Positions 22,835-29,800 of a stretch of DNA of 37,997 bases are shown here, piece by piece. How positions within the stretch are numbered: the stretch's first letter is position 1; every line of letters begins with the position of its first letter. The DNA is from a virus, in IMG/VR virus record IMGVR_UViG_3300029787_000106, positions 1-37,997 of that record; one strand, given 5' to 3'. Below the pieces are notes generated by a model that was not told where the DNA came from, did no database searches, and saw only the letters and a list, made by a program, of their open reading frames with translations. The translations under genes and the position numbers were made by a program.

Positions 22835-23123
22835 GCATCTGCAAGCGGTGCGTGAACAGGGCTGCTTGGTTTGTTACAGGCCAGCCCAAGCACATCATCT
22901 TACCTTTGTGGAGGAGGATGGTTTGCGAGGTATGCGTAGAAGCGGGGATCAACACGCAGTCCCTTTATGTGATGACCATCACAGACAGCTTCATGCGCAT
23001 GGCAACGAAAAGCGATGGTGGGCGCTACAAGGTATCGACCCCATGGCATGGCTAGATGTGTTTAAACGCAACAGAGGAATGAGAGATGACAGCGACGAAG
23101 AAGTACTACACGACGAAGAATGA
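22794..23123 (+). CDS. HNH-like protein of the DUF968 type (109 aa)
   Basis: A 109-residue protein with Cys24-x2-Cys27, His34-His35, Cys59 and His62-His63 in 'VPLCDDHHRQLH', then 'GNEKRWWALQGIDPMAWL'. This matches the zinc-binding HNH-type DUF968/NinB-region proteins of phages, thought to be endonucleases in recombination. The start is a TTG at 22794, the first possible codon after an in-frame stop; a later GTG would remove part of the conserved start. Its 3' end codes through GTTTAAACGCAACAGAGG, the leader of the next gene, read as 'VFKRNRG'. Confidence 0.7.
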   Translation: MQKKTWSKKLRSRRHLQAVREQGCLVCYRPAQAHHLTFVEEDGLRGMRRSGDQHAVPLCDDHHRQLHAHGNEKRWWALQGIDPMAWLDVFKRNRGMRDDSDEEVLHDEE

Positions 23124-23484
23124 AATGATTATCAACCTCCAGAACGAACTGGCCATGCAGCAGGAGGCCCACGAGAAGGAGATCAAAGAGCTACAAGATA
23201 CAACGCTTAAAGCAGAACAAGACAGAGCCTATATGGCCAACACCTTGAAGAAGTGGTCAGATATGAGGTTTAGAGCCGATGATGCTTGGGACTTGTGCAA
23301 CATGCTCTCAGCGAACGATTTAAGCACAATCCTCCACTGTTTCAAGGACAGGCTCACTTTCTATTACGACGATGGAGAGGCAACAGACATTATAACGTTA
23401 GACACAGAGGGAGATCCCTTCTACTTAGAGAGCGGCAGCATAGAAATATCTTTGGTTGCTGAAGGGGATGACGATGGAGATTAA
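23086..23484 (+). CDS. hypothetical coiled-coil protein (132 aa)
   Basis: A 132-residue protein with a predicted coiled coil (about 10-62) and a beta-rich acidic C-terminus ending 'AEGDDDGD'. It follows GTTTAAAC (23060) and the CGCAACAGAGG leader, and overlaps the HNH-like gene by 38 bp. Not recognised. Confidence 0.55.
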   Translation: MTATKKYYTTKNEMIINLQNELAMQQEAHEKEIKELQDTTLKAEQDRAYMANTLKKWSDMRFRADDAWDLCNMLSANDLSTILHCFKDRLTFYYDDGEATDIITLDTEGDPFYLESGSIEISLVAEGDDDGD

Positions 23485-23656
23485 ACCGGCTCGCAAAATA
23501 TACGCATTAGAAGCGCACATAACGACAGTGAAGCACTTCTCAATAGAAGCTGACTCCTTGAAGGAAGCAAAGAAGAAGGCCGCTAACGAAGCCAGACGAT
23601 TTATGGGCGAGGATTGGAAAGGGCTAGTTATCAAGGAGGCAGACAATGAATGGTGA
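23474..23656 (+). CDS. small hypothetical protein (60 aa)
   Basis: A 60-residue basic protein, 'KIYALEAHITTVKHFSIEAD' (8-27) then a Lys/Ala-rich helix. The pattern strand-strand-helix resembles the small phage proteins of ferredoxin-like shape. The start at 23474 gives 6 nt from AAGGGG; 23468 is an alternative. It overlaps both neighbours by about 11 bp, so it is translationally coupled. Confidence 0.5.
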   Translation: MEIKPARKIYALEAHITTVKHFSIEADSLKEAKKKAANEARRFMGEDWKGLVIKEADNEW

Positions 23657-24095
23657 GGATATAGCGGAGAGCTTTGAGGCAAAGAAGTATGCGTATCGGC
23701 AATCGAAAGATGGAATGGTCTTGTCTTTTGTACTGCACCCCAATGATGTGCCAAAGGACATGGCAACTTCCCCAATAGGGCAGCGATACATGATTGCCTG
23801 TGCGCAGATAGATGACTTTGAAAACCCCATTAGGCCAGCGGCTGTCACAGATGCAGAGAAAGCTTTGGCTAGGGCCAACCTCATATGTAGAGATGAGTCG
23901 TATATCAAGTGGGTTCGCATGAATTATTACCAATGGCACCCTGTTGATGAGACTCAGAGTGATGAGAACTATGCGGCAGATGTCATTAGATTTATTTGCG
24001 GCATCGGATCTAGGTCAGAACTCAAGACAAACGAAGAAGCTAGGGATCGTTTAAACGAACACCTCAAGTTGTTTGAAAGTGAGGTTAGCGCATGA
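23646..24095 (+). CDS. conserved phage protein of unknown function (149 aa)
   Basis: A 149-residue protein. 'RQSKDGMVLSFVLHPNDVPK' (18-37) then 'TSPIGQRYMIACAQI' (about 41-55) matches a family of phage proteins I recognise by sequence but not by function. The second half contains 'WVRMNYYQWHP' and 'DRLNEHL' with GTTTAAAC at 24049. AAGGAGG lies ahead of its ATG inside the previous gene. It overlaps the XRE gene by 4 bp. Confidence 0.6.
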   Translation: MNGEDIAESFEAKKYAYRQSKDGMVLSFVLHPNDVPKDMATSPIGQRYMIACAQIDDFENPIRPAAVTDAEKALARANLICRDESYIKWVRMNYYQWHPVDETQSDENYAADVIRFICGIGSRSELKTNEEARDRLNEHLKLFESEVSA

Positions 24096-24358
24096 AGACT
24101 TGGTATACCGAGGAGTTGCGTAGGTTACGCGCCGACCAAGGGATGTCGCTTCAAGAGTTGGCTGACAAAGCTGGCAGCACTAAGAGTTATGTTGGTCAGG
24201 TGGAACGCGGTCTACGCAACCCCAGTTTCGGGATAGTGGAAAACATGGCCAACGCTTTGGGTGCAAAGGTTTACATACAGCTAGAATCTCCAGAGCCTCC
24301 AACCGCTGCTGCAAAAGATAGGCGCAAACGCACTTCCATTGTAAGCAGATTTATGTAA
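24092..24358 (+). CDS. XRE-family transcriptional regulator
   Basis: An 88-residue Cro/CI-type protein. 'LRRLRADQGMSLQELADKAG' (9-28) followed by 'STKSYVGQVERGLRNPS' is a textbook XRE helix-turn-helix; the C-terminus is short and basic. It would repress or time phage promoters. It sits near the end of the plus-strand recombination operon, overlapping the previous gene (ATGA). No integrase is seen, so lysogeny is not implied. Confidence 0.85.
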   Translation: MKTWYTEELRRLRADQGMSLQELADKAGSTKSYVGQVERGLRNPSFGIVENMANALGAKVYIQLESPEPPTAAAKDRRKRTSIVSRFM

Positions 24359-24448
24359 CAACGACGTTAGGTCAGGGCTTTAATCAGCCGCCGTAGCACG
24401 TTCCCGTCCGTGTATGACCGAAGGCGGGTCTGCAATATAGGAGATTTG

Positions 24449-24673
24449 ATGTTTATTTTTGGGCGCAAGACGTACCTTTTTGGGCGCAAGACGTACCTCT
24501 TTATACCAATAACCCTGTTTCTTTTGACGGGCTGTAAGACTACAACCCATACCTACTGGGATCAGCTTGGCCCAGATCAGGTTCACTGCCCAGACCGAGC
24601 AGCAGGACACAAGATTATGAAGATGTGTCGGCAGTATGGCCCACATTTAATCTGCAAGTGCGTGTCTAACTAA
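24449..24673 (+). CDS. putative lipoprotein (74 aa)
   Basis: A 74-residue protein with a hydrophobic signal and lipobox L26-T27-G28-C29, then a short Cys-containing domain. The N-terminus contains 'FGRKTYL' twice, from an exact 21-bp tandem duplication at 24456-24497, so the basic n-region is doubled. The start at 24449 follows AGGAG; the frame extends upstream to 24410 without support. Small phage lipoproteins can be spanin components or block superinfection. The stop overlaps the next start. Confidence 0.65.
   Translation: MFIFGRKTYLFGRKTYLFIPITLFLLTGCKTTTHTYWDQLGPDQVHCPDRAAGHKIMKMCRQYGPHLICKCVSN
24456..24497. repeat. exact 21-bp tandem duplication
   Basis: TTTTTGGGCGCAAGACGTACC occurs twice without mismatch (24456-24476, 24477-24497), inside the signal region of the lipoprotein gene. 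The perfect copies suggest a recent event or slippage. Confidence 0.9.
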
Positions 24674-25134
24674 TGAATTTCAATATAGGCGACAGTACAT
24701 CGCACCCAATCTTGCATGGCTTGTTGACTATGCCCCAGTTGCAAAATACATCAACATCAACAATTTTTAAAAACAACGGGTGCGCACCATACCTATCAAT
24801 AAAAAATGATGGGTATTTAGCTGCACAAATTGATTACCTACAGCAACCCAAACAACCCAAGCGTGTTTACCGTAGCAAGAAACAGGTGCATGTCACTGCG
24901 GAATACAACAGGTCTGCCGTGTACCTACTGTTCGATAAGGGTGAGCTTGTCTATGTGGGCCAAAGTGTAAAGCCCTTGCAGCGTATCGGGCAGCATCAGA
25001 GAGAAAAAACTTTTGATAGCTACAGGATTTTATACTGCGCCGAGAACCGCCGTTTGTATTGGGAGTCTAAGTTAATCGACGCGCTCAACCCGCCACTCAA
25101 TAAAACTGGGAAAACTTTCCGGGGAACCGGGTAG
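24673..25134 (+). CDS. GIY-YIG nuclease-domain protein (153 aa)
   Basis: A 153-residue protein. Its C-terminal half is a GIY-YIG domain: 'VYLLF' (83-87) at the GIY strand, 'VYVGQS' (93-98) at the YIG strand, Arg104, His108, and the catalytic Glu131 in 'WESKLIDALNPPLN'. The N-terminal 75 residues are unrelated and could bind DNA or a partner. Such proteins may be homing-type or repair nucleases. It is the last gene of the operon, overlapping the lipoprotein stop. GTTTAAAC at 25136 follows the stop codon by one base. Confidence 0.75.
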   Translation: MNFNIGDSTSHPILHGLLTMPQLQNTSTSTIFKNNGCAPYLSIKNDGYLAAQIDYLQQPKQPKRVYRSKKQVHVTAEYNRSAVYLLFDKGELVYVGQSVKPLQRIGQHQREKTFDSYRILYCAENRRLYWESKLIDALNPPLNKTGKTFRGTG

Positions 25135-25226
25135 CGTTTAAACAACCACCTACTAGAGTGTTTTAGATACCTGTAGTTAATTAACACCTACGTTTAAACG
25201 CGGATAGTAGAGGATAATCTATATGA
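25135..25226. other. convergent junction with three palindromes
   Basis: The 92 bp between the converging operons contain GTTTAAAC at 25136-25143 and 25192-25199, with the 10-bp palindrome GTTAATTAAC at 25176-25185 between them. I see no strong stem with a T-run, so the operons would need another way to stop transcription, possibly a protein bound to these sites. Confidence 0.6.
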
Positions 25227-25556
25227 TTATTTACCGAACTTTTGCTTTTGAGATTTAGGCGGGGACTTTTTGCTACCACCCTTGCCGCTCCAGAACATCT
25301 TGTTTGCCCAGTAAGCTGCTGATGTTTTGCCCTTCTTTATGTTTTTACCATGCCTAGCTTTAAAGCTTTTTCTAGCTTCATCACTGTAGTTGTGGCCCAT
25401 CTTCTGATCACCAAAGCGAATGATCTTCATCTTCCCGCCATCACGCACAGCCACGACACCTTTCTTTGTCTTGTGGCTTGGTGTTCTCTTTGGCTTGTTT
25501 AAACCAGAAAGACCGACCTTCTTGAGCCTATTCTTTTCTGCATCTGTCAAACTCAT
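25227..25556 (-). CDS. small basic conserved phage protein (109 aa)
   Basis: A 109-residue protein rich in Lys and Ser. 'MSLTDAEKNRLKKVGLSGLN' (1-20) followed by 'HKTKKGVVAVRDGGKMKIIR', and 'FKARHGKNIKKGKTSAAYWA' later, match a family I recall from marine phages and cyanophages (possibly DUF6321). Its high charge fits a DNA-associated internal virion protein. It overlaps the next basic gene by 4 bp. GTTTAAAC at 25497 reads 'SGLNK'. Confidence 0.65.
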   Translation of the reverse strand: MSLTDAEKNRLKKVGLSGLNKPKRTPSHKTKKGVVAVRDGGKMKIIRFGDQKMGHNYSDEARKSFKARHGKNIKKGKTSAAYWANKMFWSGKGGSKKSPPKSQKQKFGK

Positions 25557-25807
25557 TTGCGGTGCCTCGCTGTTTTCTTGGCAACCTTCTTAGGTTGAGC
25601 GCTATGCTGCTTGCCCTTCTTTGTGTCTGCCCGTTTCTTCTTTGATGTCGCTGCATACTCTTTGCTAGACAGAGACTTGATTGCTTTCTCTGGCAAGTAC
25701 CGCTCGCCTGTAGCCTTCTTCCCTTGGGTACTAGGCTTCCCTGACTTGGTTCGCCACTTCTGTTTTGTCCACTTCTTGAGGGACTTCTGTGACTTCTTGA
25801 GAGGCAT
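25553..25807 (-). CDS. small Lys-rich protein (84 aa)
   Basis: An 84-residue protein about one third Lys/Arg. 'KKWTKQKWRTKSGKPS' (11-26) and 'GERYLPEKAIKSLSSKEY' (34-51) are conserved segments I recall from marine phage and algal-virus proteins of unknown role. The C-terminus resembles histone-tail composition. Coupled at both ends to other basic genes. It probably binds nucleic acid. Confidence 0.6.
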   Translation of the reverse strand: MPLKKSQKSLKKWTKQKWRTKSGKPSTQGKKATGERYLPEKAIKSLSSKEYAATSKKKRADTKKGKQHSAQPKKVAKKTARHRK

Positions 25808-26022
25808 TACTTGTACCCACCACCGGCATCTTTGTATGCCTTAGCGAGCATCTGGGCTTTACGCGCCGACCACTGACCAGCCTTGCCGCCCTTCGTTCCC
25901 GCCTTGATACGGTTGAACTGGCGCTTGCGCATCTCTGGCTTGGTGTAATTGCCAGCCTCGTTGACGCGAGACTTGCTCTTTTTCTTCTTAACCTTCCCGC
26001 CTTTGGCGTATCGTTTAAACAT
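25807..26022 (-). CDS. small basic phage protein with NYTKPEMRKR motif (71 aa)
   Basis: A 71-residue Lys/Arg-rich protein. 'SRVNEAGNYTKPEMRKRQFN' (18-37) then 'AGQWSARKAQMLAKAYK' (47-63) is a motif pair I recognise from many marine phages, function unknown. Its start codons ATG TTT AAA CGT overlap GTTTAAAC at 26013. It overlaps the lysozyme gene by 8 bp, so it is translated from the lysis operon. Confidence 0.68.
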   Translation of the reverse strand: MFKRYAKGGKVKKKKSKSRVNEAGNYTKPEMRKRQFNRIKAGTKGGKAGQWSARKAQMLAKAYKDAGGGYK

Positions 26023-26440
26023 AATCGCCGCTTCTTATCATCTCGGTTACTTCCACAGCGCGATTGCCAACCTGCTGGCTCCAACGCGAATCCATAAACT
26101 CATCGGCTGCAATGTCGAACTGCTCGCGGCTCATTGCTTCAATCGCTTTCACAAATCCGCGCAGTCTTGTCATGCCGAGGTTAAAGCTTATGTCGATCAT
26201 CGCATCCTGTCGCGCTTCATTCAAAGCCGGAAACCAGAAGTAAGTATCAGTCAATTCCTGACGGACTCTCGTGATGTCGTTCTCCAGCAAGTAATCTATC
26301 TCGTCCTCAGACAGCCCAAGGCCACCGTTCTCGTCAATGTTGCGCCCGACACCTACAGTGATCATATCCTCTGAACATTTGTACGCATGGCTGCGCACAC
26401 CCTCATGCCTTCGCAGCATCTCTATTAAATCTTTTGACAT
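26015..26440 (-). CDS. T4-type lysozyme (GH24 endolysin)
   Basis: A 141-residue muramidase. Catalytic residues lie at Glu13 ('RHEGV'), Cys22 ('YKCSED') and Thr28 ('ITVGVG'), with the same 9 and 6 residue spacing as T4 lysozyme Glu11-Asp20-Thr26, but with Cys in place of the Asp. This E-C-T triad is known in a branch of phage endolysins. No signal peptide is present, so it depends on the holin encoded immediately upstream, with no gap between the genes. It cuts peptidoglycan at the end of infection. Confidence 0.9.
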   Translation of the reverse strand: MSKDLIEMLRRHEGVRSHAYKCSEDMITVGVGRNIDENGGLGLSEDEIDYLLENDITRVRQELTDTYFWFPALNEARQDAMIDISFNLGMTRLRGFVKAIEAMSREQFDIAADEFMDSRWSQQVGNRAVEVTEMIRSGDYV

Positions 26441-26824
26441 CTATTTCTCCCTGCTCACACCTCTGGTCTTCTCGTAGCTTCTCATAGCGCCTAAACCGAG
26501 CATCCCAGTCATAGTAGTCATTAACAGCGACGGGTCTATCTCTGGAACCTCTACCCAGATACCAGCAATGGGCGCGATTAATACATGATACAGGAGGCCC
26601 AGACTACAGCACCAACCGATGCTGGGACGCCATCCAGCCACAAACAACGACTTGTGTGCAGCCTCCACCTTATTGATTTCCATCTGACCCTTGGCAAGTT
26701 CAGCGGCATGGCGCTCTGCAAGCGTACTTAACTCAAAGGCAATACGATTCTTTTCGTCCTTGTCTTCAATAACCTTGTCAAGCAAAGAGGTTGCTGGGCC
26801 TATTAGTGAACTGAGTATGCTCAT
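26441..26824 (-). CDS. holin, GTA/3TM type
   Basis: A 127-residue membrane protein. An amphipathic N-terminal helix is followed by charged helix 20-60 and 'FVAGWRPSIGWCCSLGLLYH' (61-80), the hallmark 'GWRP.iGW' of the 3TM/GTA holin family. A second hydrophobic segment lies at 99-114. It forms the membrane lesion that releases the lysozyme. Its ATG overlaps the stop of the giant gene by 4 bp, so lysis genes are read from the same leftward transcript. Confidence 0.85.
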   Translation of the reverse strand: MSILSSLIGPATSLLDKVIEDKDEKNRIAFELSTLAERHAAELAKGQMEINKVEAAHKSLFVAGWRPSIGWCCSLGLLYHVLIAPIAGIWVEVPEIDPSLLMTTMTGMLGLGAMRSYEKTRGVSREK

Positions 26825-29800
26825 TCCGCTTCCCTGTCTTCTCTACGAAGACGCTCAGTAATCAGCCGTGTTGTCCTACCAGCCTCTACAAGCGCCGAAT
26901 ACTTCTGCCGAAAGTCCTCAAGCTTAGAGTTGTAATTCTTAACTCTGCGCTGACGCTCGGCGCGTGACAGTGTTTGGTCTTTCAGAACCCTACGTCTTGC
27001 TGCGAGTACATCATTACGCTCTTTCTCCAAATACGTTAAAGACAATCTTATTTGTCTAGGATCTACATTGGTTACGTTTAAACCAATCATACGCATTAAT
27101 GCTTGACCCATAGTGTCGCCCTCAACGCCACTAGCCTTTGTGCCACCGCGCAATGCAGTGTTTAGTTTTGATACCGCACCGTATTCTGTGTTCAAAAATC
27201 CCGGCAAGACATATTGATTAGCTGCCCAGAACATAGCGTCGGTAAGCTTCCCACGCTTATAGAATGGGCGCTCCATAGCGTTTTCTATGTACATAGGATC
27301 TGATGGATTGACTATTGGACGCTGTGTAAACGGATCAAGATTTTGTGATGCGCCAAACAACGACCACGCAGGGCCACCAAACATACCCACTAATGAGGTT
27401 ACATCTTTAACGCTGAAGCCCTGATCTTCTGCTGCCTTTGTGCCTGTTGCAGTCTTAACACCAGCGGCTAGGTTTGCTCCGAGGCCAGACAGCGAACCCC
27501 AAGGATACAGATAGCTTGTGTCCATAAACTGCAAGCGACCTTGCGCATCTCTAGCTGGCAACGGTATGAGGCCGGGATTGTTCCTTAGATAATCAGGCAA
27601 AGCCTTTTTAACTTGATCGTACTCATCATCGTCTATATCAAACATCGACATAAACAATGACGGCAACGCATAGCTAAGGGCGACATATGGCGCAAACTTA
27701 GTTGGGTTACGCAATGCAGTCTTTGCCAATACTGGTAGAACTTTGTACTGGAACGTAAGGAATGGAATACCCAAGGGGCTTTGTCGCAATCCACGCACAA
27801 CCTGTGGAACATCAGAGTAATCAAACAGATACTCTTGAGCCTTCAAGAATGCATCGTCTGCCGAGCCGCCCTGTCGCTCCATTACATCTATAGCTATTGC
27901 AGTCTTACCTACAACCTCAATGCCTTGATATATGTTGCTGGCTTTATTTGCCAATCGCGTCCATGTATTTAGCTTGAGCCAACCCAACAGCCCAATATCT
28001 TTTGCATCAACTGACTTCAAGAATTCAAGCATGTCATCGGACATCTGCATAAGCTCTTGATCAGTAAATGATGACTGCTGTACTCCCCGCTTCAACATCT
28101 CTGCGAAGTGCTTAGAGTTTTCAAAGTCATTATTCCTGTACGCAACAATCTCTCTCGCAGCTTCGATCATGCGAGGAAGAACGCGATGGAATGGTACACC
28201 TGACAGGTGAATCAATATGGCGTTACTGAAAGTGTTACGCGCAATAGTCGGAGGGTTAAGCGGAACCTTAATGGTTTTCCAAACAGCCGTAAATTTGCGG
28301 CCCTTAGACATGAGATTAACGTATGCCTCATCGCCCACGTTGAGCATTGCGCCTGATGAAACGACATCATCATAGATCTCTGTTCGCACTAACCGTCCAG
28401 CAAGCAGACCATATTCTCTCGTTTTAGGAACGCGCTTGTATTGATTGCCGTACTGCTGGAGGGCAACCGATATGTCCTTATTAGGATCAGTCAAGTATTC
28501 CGATAGGCCGCGCTTTTCAAACGTGGCTATTACAGCCTGTTCCATTTGATCTGCGTCGTTACGGAGCCTTGCTGCTCGCTCTGGCTCTGCTGACTCTAGC
28601 GCCGTTGCTATGTCACGCAGCGTCTGCACTTCGTTTATAAGATAAAAGCCGCTGACATTAGATGGCTGTCCGTTCTCATCTGGTGGGCCATACGGAACCA
28701 AAAACTGATCGTCATTAGTAGTCCAGTTCTTGTTCTCAGATACAGAGTTCATCCACTCTATAAACTGCAAGTCCCTTACTGGTCGCTGTATAGCGCGAGA
28801 AACTAGGAACGCAGGATCAAGCTCATTGATTGCGCCCAACGCTTCTTGCGCTTCTGGATCTAAATCTTTTCTTTGTTTGAGATAGCTAAACTTAGCGTCC
28901 CGCTTATCCTCAAGTACATGCTTCAAGTACATACGCGGCAAGTATGACCGCTTGTTCTCAAAGTATGTCTTGGCTGGTAGCAACCCAGCATTCATAAGCT
29001 CACCACCAAGACGCTCAATCATGTCCTTAGCTTTAAACGCTGCTGCTGCCGCCCGGTTGTCTAAAGCTTGCAGCTGTTTAAACAGTGCCTCTTCTTGAGA
29101 AGACTCACCTGTAGTCATGTACTGGTAGATAGTGCTACGCAAAAGCTCCGTAGATTGTCGGTTCTTTGAACCCTTACGGGTCAGGAACTTGTTGCCAATC
29201 TCATCTCTAAGGTATTCAGCGATCTTAGAGGATCGCGCCACAACGCCAAGGTACTCTGCTCGTGACAGGTAAAATTCTTTCTTATCTGGCATTGCCCTTA
29301 ATGTATTGAAGAAGGGCAAGTTGTTAATGAAGTCTATTCCGTTCTGACGGGCGTTCTTAAATACGCCTCTTAGGTCATCGGTGCCTTTGTTTGTAGCCTC
29401 TACGCGATCATTTTCTTTACGGGCATAGTATATTTCTGATGCTTCTTGCAATTGATCTGATGAGCGCATGTCATCAGTGATCTCAAATGTGCGTAACTGG
29501 TTTCTCTGGGGGGATGTGGTGATTGCGTATCGTTGCGTTACATCGCCAAAATCTTCTGCTGGAAAATCTGGATCTCTATCCCTAAAAAAGTCTTGTGTCG
29601 TATCGCCTTCGATCAGCGCTCTTTGCAAGGCTTGCGCTTCTGCTGTGCCCTCCCCTATTGGTCGGCTGCGGCTACCAGCAGACGCAGCAGGATCATTGCT
29701 AACGTCAACAATCGTTGCTTCTTCAAAAGGAATGACATCGCCCATCCCTGTAAGCGGAGAATCGCCTGTGCCAATATACAAACGCTTGTCTTTATTGGCG

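Larger units (their letters stand above)
10014..23086. promoter_or_regulatory. shared leader CGCAACaaAGGAG before early and replication genes
   Basis: GCAAC starts 16-22 nt before the start codon, followed by an AAGGAG-like ribosome site, at 10014, 10662, 12690, 12884, 13127, 13733, 14492, 15857, 20702 and 23068 on the plus strand. On the minus strand it occurs before the genes starting at 19575 and 20017 (GTTGC at 19593 and 20031). The preceding bases are AT or AA. The structural-gene starts I checked have a plain AGGAGA instead. In four cases (10654, 13119, 14484, 23060) the leader is joined to GTTTAAAC, sharing its last C. Confidence 0.8.

Noticed and set aside
25122-25133. CCGG-GGAA-CCGG hairpin at the end of the GIY-YIG gene
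   Set aside because: Four base pairs and no T-run; not a convincing terminator.
20655-25134. Lysogeny module because of the XRE regulator
   Set aside because: No integrase, excisionase or attachment site is visible; XRE proteins also occur in strictly lytic phages.
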